Positions 8,901 to 18,153 of a stretch of 64,000 nucleotides of DNA are shown here, piece after piece. This DNA comes from Microlunatus capsulatus. Its GTDB lineage: Bacteria > Actinomycetota > Actinomycetes > Propionibacteriales > Propionibacteriaceae. The notes below the pieces were generated by a model. It made no database searches and was not told where the DNA came from. It saw nothing but the letters and a program-made list of their open reading frames with translations. The position numbers and the translations under genes were made by a program. Location: positions 3,162,001 through 3,226,000 of the forward strand of contig NZ_JAGIOB010000001.1 of assembly GCF_017876495.1 (NCBI RefSeq). Direction: 5' to 3'. How positions within the stretch are numbered: the stretch's first letter is position 1; every line of letters begins with the position of its first letter.

Positions 8901-9347
8901 CGGCTCGACACCCTGGACTACCTGTACGGCCTCCAGCCGGGCGAGGAGCACGTCGCCCGGATCGGCCGCGGCGTCAGCCTCATCCTGGGCCTCGAGGCCA
9001 TCGGCAGCGCCGACGAGCGCGGCATGCGCACGGTGATGTGCACGATCAACGGGCAGCTGCGGCCCATCCGGGTCCGCGACACCTCGATCAAGGTCGACGT
9101 CAAGGCGGCCGAGAAGGCCGATCCGGGCCGGCCAGGCCACGTCGCCGCCCCGTTCGCGGGCGTGGTGAGCGTCACGGTCGACGAGGGCGACGCCGTCGAG
9201 GCGGGCGAGACGGTGGCCACGATCGAGGCCATGAAGATGGAGGCCGCGATCACCTCACCGGTGGCCGGCACCGTCTCGCGGCTGGCGATCGGCTCCATCA
9301 CCCAGGTCGAGGGCGGCGACCTCGTCATCGTCGTGGACCCGTCCTGA
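5940..9347 (+). CDS. pyc: Pyruvate carboxylase
   Basis: 1135 residues, full length for the single-chain alpha4 enzyme. In order: biotin carboxylase domain starting FAKVLVANRGEIAVRAFRAA, with the ATP-grasp glycine loop AGGGGRGMRR near residue 160 and the EMNPRIQVEHT motif near 290; carboxyltransferase domain opening TDTTFRDAHQSLLATR near residue 530; and a C-terminal biotinyl domain with EAMKMEA, the biotinylated lysine being residue 1099. It makes oxaloacetate from pyruvate, bicarbonate and ATP, replenishing the TCA cycle and feeding gluconeogenesis. TAGATT at 5927-5932 lies 7 nt before the ATG (leaderless). Monocistronic, ended by a strong hairpin. Confidence 0.97.
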   Translation: MFAKVLVANRGEIAVRAFRAAYELGAQTVAVYPYEDRNAVHRIKADEAYMIGERGHPVRAYLDIDEIIRAARESGADAVYPGYGFLSENPDLARACDAAGITFIGPPADVLQLAGNKVRALEAAKAAGIPTLRSTRPSADLDELVAGAEEIGFPVFVKAVAGGGGRGMRRIDDPAQLRELVGAAMREAEGAFGDPTAFIEQAVGRPRHIEVQILADTQGTTLHLYERDCSIQRRHQKVVEIAPAPNITPELREALCRDAVRFAESIHYSCAGTVEFLVETEGERAGQHVFIEMNPRIQVEHTITEEITDVDLVQAQMRIAAGESLPDLGLEQSEIRINGAALQCRITTEDPANGFRPDTGTITAYRSAGGAGIRLDGGTADTGAEVSAHFDSMLVKLICRGRTFPMAVARARRALAEFRIRGVSTNIPFLQGVLEDPDFIAGNVSTGFIEERPQLLTTHAPADRGTRLLRWLAETTVNKPNGEAPTLLDPGVKRPAGVDLSQPSPHGSRQRLLELGPEGFAADLRNRVGVEVTDTTFRDAHQSLLATRVRTKDLLRIAPYVGRMTPELLSVECWGGATYDVALRFLSEDPWERLEALRYNMPGLALQMLLRGRNTVGYTPYPTKVTTSFVAEAARTGIDIFRIFDALNDVAQMRPAIDAVRETGTTVAEVALCYSGDLNNPGEDLYTLDYYLRLAEQMVEAGAHVLAIKDMAGLLRPPAASKLVAALRQNFDLPVHLHTHDTAGGQLATLLAAVDAGVDAVDVASAPMAGTTSQPPASALVAALEHTERATNLDLRAVMDLEPYWEAMRKVYSPFESGLPSPTGRVYDHEIPGGQLSNLRQQAIALGLGEKFEQIEAMYTAANRILGRPTKVTPSSKVVGDLALHLVAVGADPAEFEANPQSYDIPDSVIGFLSGELGDPPGGWPEPFRSKALQGRTAPFRETELGAEDSDALDEEGSTRRETLNRLLFPGPTKDFVSARETYGNVSRLDTLDYLYGLQPGEEHVARIGRGVSLILGLEAIGSADERGMRTVMCTINGQLRPIRVRDTSIKVDVKAAEKADPGRPGHVAAPFAGVVSVTVDEGDAVEAGETVATIEAMKMEAAITSPVAGTVSRLAIGSITQVEGGDLVIVVDPS

Positions 9348-9355
9348 TCAACCCC

Positions 9356-9396
9356 GCTCAGCCCTCCGGCCCCGGTCCGCGGCCGGCGGGCTGAGC
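9356..9396 (+). terminator. Hairpin terminator after pyc
   Basis: Perfect 9-bp arms GCTCAGCCC (9356-9364) and GGGCTGAGC (9388-9396) around a GC-rich loop that can pair further. No U-tract. Confidence 0.6.
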
Positions 9397-9420
9397 CCAG
9401 CCACGAACCGGTGCGCGCGG

Positions 9421-9484
9421 CCCGGTCTGGACGAGGGAGCGAGCGGACACGCACTTCGTCCGCTCGCGACCGAGGAAGACCGGG
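9421..9484. repeat. Nested-palindrome intergenic element
   Basis: Outer arms CCCGGTCT (9421-9428) and AGACCGGG (9477-9484) enclose inner arms GAGCGGAC (9441-9448) and GTCCGCTC (9458-9465). It lies between the convergent ends of pyc and the next minus-strand gene and could form a long hairpin; function unknown. Confidence 0.5.
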
Positions 9485-9525
9485 GGTCAGAGCGCGCGAC
9501 CGCGCCCGAGCGGAGCGAGGGCCAT

Positions 9526-10182
9526 CTACACAGCCCAGAAGCCCACCAAGTCCGGGACCGGGCGGTTGAGGGACGCGGCGACCTGGGCCCAGGGGACGAA
9601 GCCGTCCAGCCAGGACGCCAGGGCGGCGACCATCTCCTGCTGCTCGGTGGTCTTGATCTGCGGCATCGCCGCGCGGTAGGCCCCGGCCATGGCCAGGGCG
9701 GTCTCGTAGCGGTGCCAGCCCACCGTCAGCCCCTGCACCGGGACCAGGGTGAGGGACGCGGTGGAGTCGAGGAGGTGGCGCAGCCCCACCGAGGACGAGA
9801 CGCCGCCTCGGGCCAGGGCGAAGTCCAGCTCGTCGAGGGCCTGCGGGGTGAGGCTCATCCTCGTCGAGCCCCAGGCCAGGTCGCAGACCAGGGTCTCCAG
9901 CACCCGCCAGGTCGCGCCGGTGCGCTCGGGGCGGACGTGGGCGCCGGCCAGCAGCACCTCGACGTCGTGCGGCTCGGGCTGGGTGGGGGACACCACCCGC
10001 GCGGCCGGCGGGCGGCGGAAGATCGGCCCCAGCTTGCCGAGGAGGCCGGTCCGGGCCGCGTCGGGCTCCGGGGTGAAGGCCCGTCGGGCCACCTCGCGCA
10101 GGTGCGCCGCCCGGTCGTCGGGAGCGCCGAAGACACCGCGGACCTCGTCGAGGCCGACGGCGTACAACCGGAGCTCGCCCAT
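9526..10182 (-). CDS. Conserved-looking protein of unknown function
   Basis: 218 residues, not recognised. It is soluble, with no signal peptide or membrane segment, and ends LNRPVPDLVGFWAV. The ATG at 10182 (MGELRLYAVGLDEVRG) is preferred over a GTG three codons upstream because a TACCGT hexamer (10190-10195, minus strand) ends 7 nt before it, the leaderless arrangement used elsewhere here. The N-terminal 60 residues have the alpha/beta character of a small regulatory domain and the middle a Pro-rich linker. It is divergent from the 28-aa microprotein gene. Codon usage matches its neighbours, so it is probably native. Confidence 0.7.
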   Translation of the reverse strand: MGELRLYAVGLDEVRGVFGAPDDRAAHLREVARRAFTPEPDAARTGLLGKLGPIFRRPPAARVVSPTQPEPHDVEVLLAGAHVRPERTGATWRVLETLVCDLAWGSTRMSLTPQALDELDFALARGGVSSSVGLRHLLDSTASLTLVPVQGLTVGWHRYETALAMAGAYRAAMPQIKTTEQQEMVAALASWLDGFVPWAQVAASLNRPVPDLVGFWAV

Positions 10183-10232
10183 GCCCGACACGGTAGTGCT
10201 CCCCGCGGCGGCGCGACCATATCCTGGGCTGC

Positions 10233-10319
10233 ATGAACCCCCGGGCGCGTCGCTTCATCGTCTCCGGGGTGCTCGTGGGCCTGGTGCTGCTCGTGGCCCT
10301 CACCGCCCTGCTGCGCTGA
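10233..10319 (+). CDS. 28-residue single-pass membrane microprotein
   Basis: ATG at 10233 to TGA at 10317-10319. A short basic head, MNPRARRF, is followed by one hydrophobic helix rich in Val, Leu and Gly, ending LTALLR. TATCCT at 10220-10225 stands 7 nt before the ATG, matching the leaderless promoter pattern, and the stop codon lies 1 nt from the stop of the convergent RND gene. The clean promoter geometry and the positive-inside transmembrane layout argue for a real gene. Function unknown; small single-span proteins often modulate membrane complexes, but no partner is shown. Confidence 0.6.
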   Translation: MNPRARRFIVSGVLVGLVLLVALTALLR

Positions 10320-10320
10320 G

Positions 10321-13300
10321 TCAGGCCTCCGCGGGCGCCGCGTCCTCGGTCGGCGGGGCCTGCCGCCGGGCCCGGCGCCGCTCGCCGCGACGCTCGACGA
10401 GGGTGTAGAGCACCGGCACCAGCAGCAGCGTCAGCACGGTCGAGGAGACCAGGCCGCCGATCACCACCACCGCCAGCGGCCGCGAGATGAACGCGCCGCC
10501 GCCGGTCAGCCCGAGCCCCATGGGGATCAGCGCGCAGATGGTCGCGGCCGCCGTCATGATGATGGGCCGCAGCCGCAGCCGGGCCCCGTCGACGACGGCG
10601 GTCTGGACGTCCTCGCCCCGCTCCCGGTACTGGTTGATGAGGTCGATGAGCACGATGGCGTTGGTCACGACGATGCCGATGAGCATCAGCAGGCCGACCA
10701 TCGCCGGGACACCCAGCGGGGTGTCGGTGAGCAGCAGGGCGGCCACCGCCCCCGTCGCGGCGAAGGGGATCGAGATCAGCAGGATCAGCGGCTGCACGAG
10801 GCTGCGGAACGTGGCCACCATGATGAGGAACACCAGCACGATGGCCAGCAGCATCGCCAGCCCGAGCTGGGTGAACGCCTCCTGCTGGTCCGAGGACGCC
10901 CCGCCCTGCTCCACGGTGATGCCGGACGGCACGTCCAGCGCGTCGATCCGGGTCTGCACCGTCTGCGTGAGCGCGCCGAGGTCGGACGCGTCCGGCGTCG
11001 CCGAGACGGTGACGGCGCGGATGCCGTCGATCTGGGTCACCGTGCTGGGCGCGAGCACCTGCTCGACATCGGCGAGGTCGCCGACGGTCAGCGGCTCGGC
11101 GCGGACGTCGGCCACGGCCTTCTGCTCGTCGGTCAGGTCCTGGCTCTGCTCCCGCTGCTCCTCGGCCTTCGCGGTCTGCTCGTCGAGCGCGGTGAGCTGC
11201 GCGTCGATCTGCTCCAGGCCGGCGGAGGCCTGGGTGACGGCGGCCGAGACCTGGGCGAGCTGCTGGGCGTAGGTCTGCTGCGCGATCTGCGCGGCCAGGG
11301 CGGCGGTGACGCCCTGGGCCTGGGCCGCGGCGGCCGCCTGCGCGGCCTGGCCGGCGGCGATCTGGCGGGCGGCGGCAAGGACGGCCCGCTGCACGGCCTG
11401 GCCGGCGTCGCTCAGCTCCTCGCGCGAGGGGGCGGCCGAGGCGGCCTCCTCGGCGGTGGTGGGGGCCGGGCTGGGCAGCAGCTTGGCGACCTCCGGCGGC
11501 AGCTCGGTCGGCAGCGGCACGGCGGGCTGCGGGGGCGCGGACGGGACGGCCGGCGCGGGCGGCGGAGCGGCCTGCAGGCGGGCCAGCTGGCGGCGGGCCT
11601 CCGTCAGGCCCTCGGAGGTCTCGGCGCGCTGGTCGACGAGCTCCTGGCGCTGCTCCTCGGTGGCGGAAGCGGCCTCCTCCTCGGCCTTCTCGGCCGCGTC
11701 CTCCTGCTTCTTCGTGACCTTGTCGGTGGCCTTCTCGGTGGCCTGCGCCTGCTGCAGCTGGCTGACCGGCAGCTCGATCCGGGCGATGTCGCGCGGGCTG
11801 GCGTCGGTCGCCTCGGTACGGACCATGATGTCGCGGGACTCGCCCTGCAGCGTGACGGTGCCGACTTGGGTGCCGCGGAGCGCGCCGGCGATGGCCTGGC
11901 CCACCTCGGACTGGGTGAAGCCCTGCTCGGCAGCGGTCCCGCGGTCGACGTCGACCTTGAGGATGGGGCGCTGCTCGGCGAGGTCGCTCGTCACGTCGTC
12001 GAGGCCGTCGACGCCGTCGAGGGTGGTCTGCACCTGCTCGGCCGTCGAGGCCAGCAGCTCCGGGTCGTCGCCGGTGACGGTGACGGTGACGTCGGAGCCG
12101 GCGCCGGAGGTGTTGACGGCGGCGACGGTGGTCTCGCCGACGTCGCTCAGGTCGGCGAGCCGGGCCTCGAGGTCGGTCTTGACGGCGTCCCAGTCGTCCT
12201 CGTCGCGGACGGTCGCGGTGATGGTGGCGTTGTTGGAGCCGCCGGTGCCGACGGTGGTCAGGTAGCCGGAGACGTCGGGCATCCCGGCCAGCACCTGCTC
12301 GATCTTCCCGGCGGCGTCGCTGGTGGCGCTCAGCCGGGTGCCGGCGGGCATCTCCTGGGTGATCTGCAGCGAGCCCTTGTCGGCCACCGAGCCCAGGAAG
12401 TCGGTCTTGAGCAGGCTGGTGGAGGCCATCGTGCCGGCGAAGACGAGCACGGCTGCCACCAGGATCACGGCGGGGCGGCGCAGCGCGAAGCCCAGCACCG
12501 GCAGGTAGCCGCGCTGCAGCCGGGAGACGTGGTCCTCGCCCGGCTCCTCGGCAGCGCCCGCCCGGGCCTTCGAGGAGCGCAGGAACCAGAAGGCGAGGAC
12601 GGGCACGATCGTCATCGAGACCAGCAGCGACGCCACGAGGGCGATGGCCACGGTCACCGAGAAGGGCCGGAACAGCTCACCGGTGACGCCGGAGACGATG
12701 GCGACGGGGAGGAACACGGCCACCGTCGTGAGGGTCGAGGCCGTGACGGCGCCCGCCACCTCCTTGACCGAGGCGACGATGTCCGCGGGCGTCAGCGCGA
12801 CGCCGGGCACCATCCGACGTTTGATGTTCTCGGTGACGACGATCGAGTCGTCGACCACCCGGCCCACGGCGACGGTCAGCGCGGCGAGGGTGAAGATGTT
12901 GAGGGAGTAGTCGCCCGCGTAGAGGCCGATCATCGCGATCAGCAGCGAGAGCGGGATGGAGATGGCCGCGATCACGGTCGAGCGGACCGAGAAGAGGAAC
13001 GCCAGGATCACCAGGACGGCGAAGACCAGCCCGAGCCCGCCCTCGACGGCCAGGTCGTGGATCGACTGCTCGATCGAGGGCGCCTGGTCGAAGACGGTGC
13101 TGAACGTGGTGCCGGAGCCCATCGAGCGCTCCAGGTCGGGCAGCAGGTCGCCGACGGCGTGGGAGATCTCGACGGCGTCGGCGTCGCTCTCCTTGAGCAC
13201 GGTGAGGCTCAGCGCCGGGCGGCCGTCCTGGCGGGCGACCGTCGTCGAGTCGACGGAGGTGACGGCCACGGTGGCCAAGGTCTTCAGCGGCACCGGGCCG

Positions 13301-14040
13301 TCGGCGGTGGCGATCGGCCAGTTCCCGACGGACTTCGCCGAGCCGGGGGCGCTGCCGACCTCGATGGCCAGCTCGGTGTCCTGGTCGTAGCTGGTGCCGG
13401 CCGGCACGACGAGGGCCTGGGCGCGGACCAGCTGGGTGACCGCGGCCGCCGTCAGGTCGCGCTCGCGCAGCTCGTCGGGCTTGAGGGTGACCGACAGCTC
13501 GGTGGTGTCCTGGCCGGACACCTGCACCTGCCGGACGCCGTCGACCTCGGACAGCTGCGGGACGGCGACGTCGGTGGTCGTGCGGTCCAGGGTGGCCGGC
13601 TCGGCGTCGGAGGCGACGGCCAGGACGAGCACGGGGATGTCGTCGGTGCTGCCCGCCTGGACGGTCACCTCGACGTCGTCGGGCAGGGACGGCACGCCGT
13701 CGGCGGCGGTGCGGATGGCGGTGACGGTCTCGTCGTCGTCCAGGCCGTAGTCCCACTCGACGGTGAGGCTCGCGAACCCGTTCGCGGAGACGGCGCGGAC
13801 GCTGGTGACGCCCTTGACGCTGCTGACGGCCTGCTCGATCGGCTCGGCGACGTCCTTGGCGACGGTCTCGGGCGAGGTGCCCGGGTAGGTCGCCGTCACC
13901 ACGGCGGTGGGGATCTGCGTCGAGGGCAGCAGCTCCTGCCGGAGGCTGGCGGCGGCCAGCACGCCGAAGACGACGATGGCCACGCTCACCAGGCCCACCA
14001 GCATCCGGTTGGCCAGGCTCAGCTTGGTCAACGAGGTCAT
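10321..14040 (-). CDS. RND (AcrB/HAE1-type) efflux transporter with large coiled-coil insert
   Basis: 1239 residues; standard AcrB-type pumps have about 1030-1050. Starts MTSLTKLSLANRMLVGLVSV after a GGAAGG ribosome site. It has the duplicated RND plan: TM1, a first large extracytoplasmic loop, TM2-6 with the proton-relay pair in GRVVDDSIVVTEN (near residue 397), TM7, a second loop, TM8-12. The surplus is a block at about residues 760-977, in the second loop where AcrB has the TolC-docking DC hairpin. It reads as a charged helix, a Pro-rich linker, then a long Ala/Gln-rich predicted coiled coil. No membrane-fusion protein or outer-membrane channel gene is adjacent. Inferred role: proton-driven efflux across a cell envelope lacking a classical outer membrane. 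Confidence 0.9.
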   Translation of the reverse strand: MTSLTKLSLANRMLVGLVSVAIVVFGVLAAASLRQELLPSTQIPTAVVTATYPGTSPETVAKDVAEPIEQAVSSVKGVTSVRAVSANGFASLTVEWDYGLDDDETVTAIRTAADGVPSLPDDVEVTVQAGSTDDIPVLVLAVASDAEPATLDRTTTDVAVPQLSEVDGVRQVQVSGQDTTELSVTLKPDELRERDLTAAAVTQLVRAQALVVPAGTSYDQDTELAIEVGSAPGSAKSVGNWPIATADGPVPLKTLATVAVTSVDSTTVARQDGRPALSLTVLKESDADAVEISHAVGDLLPDLERSMGSGTTFSTVFDQAPSIEQSIHDLAVEGGLGLVFAVLVILAFLFSVRSTVIAAISIPLSLLIAMIGLYAGDYSLNIFTLAALTVAVGRVVDDSIVVTENIKRRMVPGVALTPADIVASVKEVAGAVTASTLTTVAVFLPVAIVSGVTGELFRPFSVTVAIALVASLLVSMTIVPVLAFWFLRSSKARAGAAEEPGEDHVSRLQRGYLPVLGFALRRPAVILVAAVLVFAGTMASTSLLKTDFLGSVADKGSLQITQEMPAGTRLSATSDAAGKIEQVLAGMPDVSGYLTTVGTGGSNNATITATVRDEDDWDAVKTDLEARLADLSDVGETTVAAVNTSGAGSDVTVTVTGDDPELLASTAEQVQTTLDGVDGLDDVTSDLAEQRPILKVDVDRGTAAEQGFTQSEVGQAIAGALRGTQVGTVTLQGESRDIMVRTEATDASPRDIARIELPVSQLQQAQATEKATDKVTKKQEDAAEKAEEEAASATEEQRQELVDQRAETSEGLTEARRQLARLQAAPPPAPAVPSAPPQPAVPLPTELPPEVAKLLPSPAPTTAEEAASAAPSREELSDAGQAVQRAVLAAARQIAAGQAAQAAAAAQAQGVTAALAAQIAQQTYAQQLAQVSAAVTQASAGLEQIDAQLTALDEQTAKAEEQREQSQDLTDEQKAVADVRAEPLTVGDLADVEQVLAPSTVTQIDGIRAVTVSATPDASDLGALTQTVQTRIDALDVPSGITVEQGGASSDQQEAFTQLGLAMLLAIVLVFLIMVATFRSLVQPLILLISIPFAATGAVAALLLTDTPLGVPAMVGLLMLIGIVVTNAIVLIDLINQYRERGEDVQTAVVDGARLRLRPIIMTAAATICALIPMGLGLTGGGAFISRPLAVVVIGGLVSSTVLTLLLVPVLYTLVERRGERRRARRQAPPTEDAAPAEA

Positions 14041-14270
14041 CGGGATCCTTCCGCGCGCAGCACGACCCACCGGACAGGGGTCGGCGCCCGGCTCGACGTC
14101 GCTCGCGCAGACGCACCGCAGGCGGGGACGACGGTAGTCGGCGCCGCTGACAGGATCACCCGGGTCACAGGCTCTCCACAGCCGCTCCGGCCCCCGACGG
14201 GCGCCCGGGACGGGGGTGCGCCGTGTCGCCTCGGTGCCGCGTCGCCCGCTCGCGTACGCTTCCGAGCACC

Positions 14271-15293
14271 ATGGCGCGCGGACGAGGACGGTCGAGGCCG
14301 GCGCGCCGCGGGCTCGGCGCCGCCCTGCTGGCCCTGCTGCTGGCCGGCGGCCTGCCCGCCGTCGCCGCGGCCGAGGACACCGTCGCCTTCACCATCGACG
14401 ACCGGCGCATCACCGAGTCCTCCGGCCTGGCCCGCGACGTCCCCAACGACCTCTACTGGACCGTCAACGACTCGGGCGACGGCGGCACCGTCTACGGCCT
14501 GGAGGACGACGGGACCCTCCGCGGGACGCTGAACTTCCGGGCCCAGCCGACCGACGTCGAGGCGGTGGCCGTCGACGGCAGCCGGCTCTACGTCGCCGAC
14601 ATCGGCGACAACGAGGCGGTCCGGGACCAGGTGAGCGTCTACTTCCTCACCAACCCGCGCGCCAACGGGCTCACCGTCACCTACAACTCCTTCGACTTCC
14701 GCTACGAGGACGGTCCCCACGACGCCGAGACGCTGCTGGTCGACCCCGACGGGCGGCTGATGGTCGTCACCAAGGGCGCGCAGGGCGGCATCTACGTCGC
14801 ACCTCAGGCGCCGTCACGCTCCAGCACCAACGAGCTGCGCCGGGTGGGGGACGCGCCCGCCCTGGTCACCGACGGGGTGTTCCTGCCCGACGGCCGGATC
14901 GCCCTGCTGACCTACGGCTCGGTCGAGGTCCTCGACGGGCAGACCTACGCGCCGGTGTCCAGCACACCGATCCCGAAGCAGCCGCAGGCGGAGTCGCTGG
15001 CCGTCAGCCTGGACGGCACGAGCTTGCTCGTGGGCAGCGAGGGTCGCCGCAGCACCGTCTACGCGCTCCCGCTGCCGGGCGCCGAGGGCGAGGCGACCCC
15101 CACCCCGACGCCCACGGCCGCCCCCAGCGGCGACGCGACGCCCGCCGACTCCGGCGAGGACCCCGACGCCGAGGCCTCTGACGAGGGCACGGCCCCCTCG
15201 GCCGGGGGCCGCGGCACCCTGCTGGCCGTCGGGCTGGCCGCCGTCGTCGCCGTGGTGGCCGGGGTCGTCGTCGGCGTGGTCCGCAAGCCCTGA
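14271..15293 (+). CDS. Membrane-anchored secreted beta-propeller-like protein
   Basis: 340 residues: cleavable-looking signal peptide (about 1-34, ending AVAAAED), a body with repeated propeller-like strands such as RLYVADIGDNEAVRDQVSVY and DAETLLVDPDGRLMVVTKG, a Thr/Pro/Asp-rich linker, and a C-terminal transmembrane helix with a VVRKP tail. The layout suggests an extracytoplasmic sensor or binding domain tethered to the membrane; no catalytic motif is seen. The ATG at 14271 follows a TACGCT hexamer (14255-14260). Its stop is 3 bp from the convergent serC stop, and the junction itself is a 6-1-6 palindrome CCTGAC-C-GTCAGG. Confidence 0.8.
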   Translation: MARGRGRSRPARRGLGAALLALLLAGGLPAVAAAEDTVAFTIDDRRITESSGLARDVPNDLYWTVNDSGDGGTVYGLEDDGTLRGTLNFRAQPTDVEAVAVDGSRLYVADIGDNEAVRDQVSVYFLTNPRANGLTVTYNSFDFRYEDGPHDAETLLVDPDGRLMVVTKGAQGGIYVAPQAPSRSSTNELRRVGDAPALVTDGVFLPDGRIALLTYGSVEVLDGQTYAPVSSTPIPKQPQAESLAVSLDGTSLLVGSEGRRSTVYALPLPGAEGEATPTPTPTAAPSGDATPADSGEDPDAEASDEGTAPSAGGRGTLLAVGLAAVVAVVAGVVVGVVRKP

Positions 15294-15296
15294 CCG

Positions 15297-17201
<1,905 letters not shown>

Positions 17202-17837
17202 TCAGGCCAGCGCGTTGAGGGCGATCTCGACCGCGCGGAACTGGGCCGGGAAGGCCTCGAGGACGCGGAGCCGCGGGTCGGGGACGGGCAGCACGCGCCG
17301 CTGCAGCAGCGGGCGCAGCGCGGCGAGCCGGGCGTCGGCGAGCACCGCGGCGACGGCGGGCGGGTCACCCCCGCCGACGACGGCGTCGAGGGCGGCGGCG
17401 TGCGGGGCCAGCAGCCGGGCGGCGACGTCGGCGGTCTCGGCGTAGGCCTTGGCCGACTGGTTGTCGCGCCGGCGGGCGTAGCGCTGCTGGGACCAGCCGC
17501 CGGCCTTGGTCCGGCCCTGGACGTAGGTGGAGTCGACCTTTGAGGCGACCAGCCGGTCGCCGGTGAAGCGGCCGACGGCGTAACCGCCCTTGCGGACCAG
17601 GACGACGCCGACGTCGCGGGTCCGGCCGACGTGGGCCAGCAGGGCGTCGAGCGGCTCGCCGACGGGCTGCCAGGGCAGGAACGGGACGGTGACGACGGCC
17701 TCGGCTCCGTCGTCGGCGACCAGGGCGACGGCGTCGCTGCGCAGCGTGGCCTCGACGTCGCCGTGCCGCTCGGCGAAGCCGTCCAGCCAGCGGCGGAGGC
17801 GCTCGGGGGGCACCCGGACGACGCGGTCGGTGTCCAC
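17202..17837 (-). CDS. acVLRF1-type peptidyl-tRNA hydrolase/release factor (ribosome rescue)
   Basis: 211 residues matching the actinobacterial Vms1-like release factor 1 group. The release-factor-fold loop AGGWSQQRYARRRDNQ lies at residues 112-127; Gln117 or Gln118 would take the role of the catalytic Gln of this superfamily. In eukaryotes Vms1/ANKZF1 frees nascent chains from stalled 60S subunits; the bacterial homologues are thought to hydrolyse peptidyl-tRNA in ribosome quality control. The GTG at 17837 has AGGAG 7-8 nt upstream. Upstream on the same strand lie a promoter, a 12-codon ORF and a strong inverted repeat, suggesting a regulated leader. Assignment rests on motif recognition. 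Confidence 0.8.
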   Translation of the reverse strand: MDTDRVVRVPPERLRRWLDGFAERHGDVEATLRSDAVALVADDGAEAVVTVPFLPWQPVGEPLDALLAHVGRTRDVGVVLVRKGGYAVGRFTGDRLVASKVDSTYVQGRTKAGGWSQQRYARRRDNQSAKAYAETADVAARLLAPHAAALDAVVGGGDPPAVAAVLADARLAALRPLLQRRVLPVPDPRLRVLEAFPAQFRAVEIALNALA

Positions 17838-17885
17838 GGGTGCTCCTGGTGGCTCGGTGGGGCAGGAAACGGCCCCGGACGTGGA

Positions 17886-17963
17886 CGAACCCGCGAGCCC
17901 TTCGGCGCGTCGAGTGATCTCGACGTCGTCGGCCGGTGAACAACTCCGGCGCTCGCGGGTTCG
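17886..17963 (-). repeat. Nested inverted repeat between leader ORF and acVLRF1 gene
   Basis: Outer 13-bp perfect arms CGAACCCGCGAGC (17886-17898) and GCTCGCGGGTTCG (17951-17963) enclose a small perfect hairpin GTCGAG-TGAT-CTCGAC (17909-17924). It lies 49 nt before the acVLRF1 start in the putative mRNA leader and could act as attenuator or terminator. Confidence 0.55.
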
Positions 17964-18022
17964 GGTGTTGGCTGTGGATTAGCCGGCCGCAGGGGACCAG
18001 AACACACAGTCAGCGCGTGCGG

Positions 18023-18061
18023 CTAGCTGGCCGACACCTCACATGTCCCAAAGTCATTCAT
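18023..18061 (-). CDS. 12-codon leader ORF (MNDFGTCEVSAS)
   Basis: ATG at 18061, stop TAG at 18023-18025, encoding MNDFGTCEVSAS. It has by far the best ribosome-binding context in this region: AAGGAGG at 18073-18079 (minus strand), 11 nt before the ATG, downstream of a well-formed promoter. Both features are stronger than at most annotated genes here. On the transcript it is followed by the 17886-17963 inverted repeat and then the acVLRF1 gene. It could be a leader peptide coupling ribosome stalling to expression, or an independent microprotein or RNA. Sequence alone cannot decide. Confidence 0.5.
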   Translation of the reverse strand: MNDFGTCEVSAS

Positions 18062-18072
18062 TCTTTGGACCA

Positions 18073-18122
18073 CCTCCTTCCCGTGTACACGGAAGATTAG
18101 GTCGCTCTCCGGGCGGACGCAA
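18073..18122 (-). promoter_or_regulatory. Promoter, palindrome and RBS of the leader transcript
   Basis: Minus strand: -35 TTGCGT (18117-18122), 17-bp spacer, -10 TAATCT (18094-18099). The perfect 12-bp palindrome CCGTGTACACGG (18081-18092) begins just after the -10 and would cover the transcription start, an operator position. AAGGAGG follows at 18073-18079. Confidence 0.65.
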
Positions 18123-18153
18123 CGGTTAATCACGTCACATCTCACGGCTCTCC

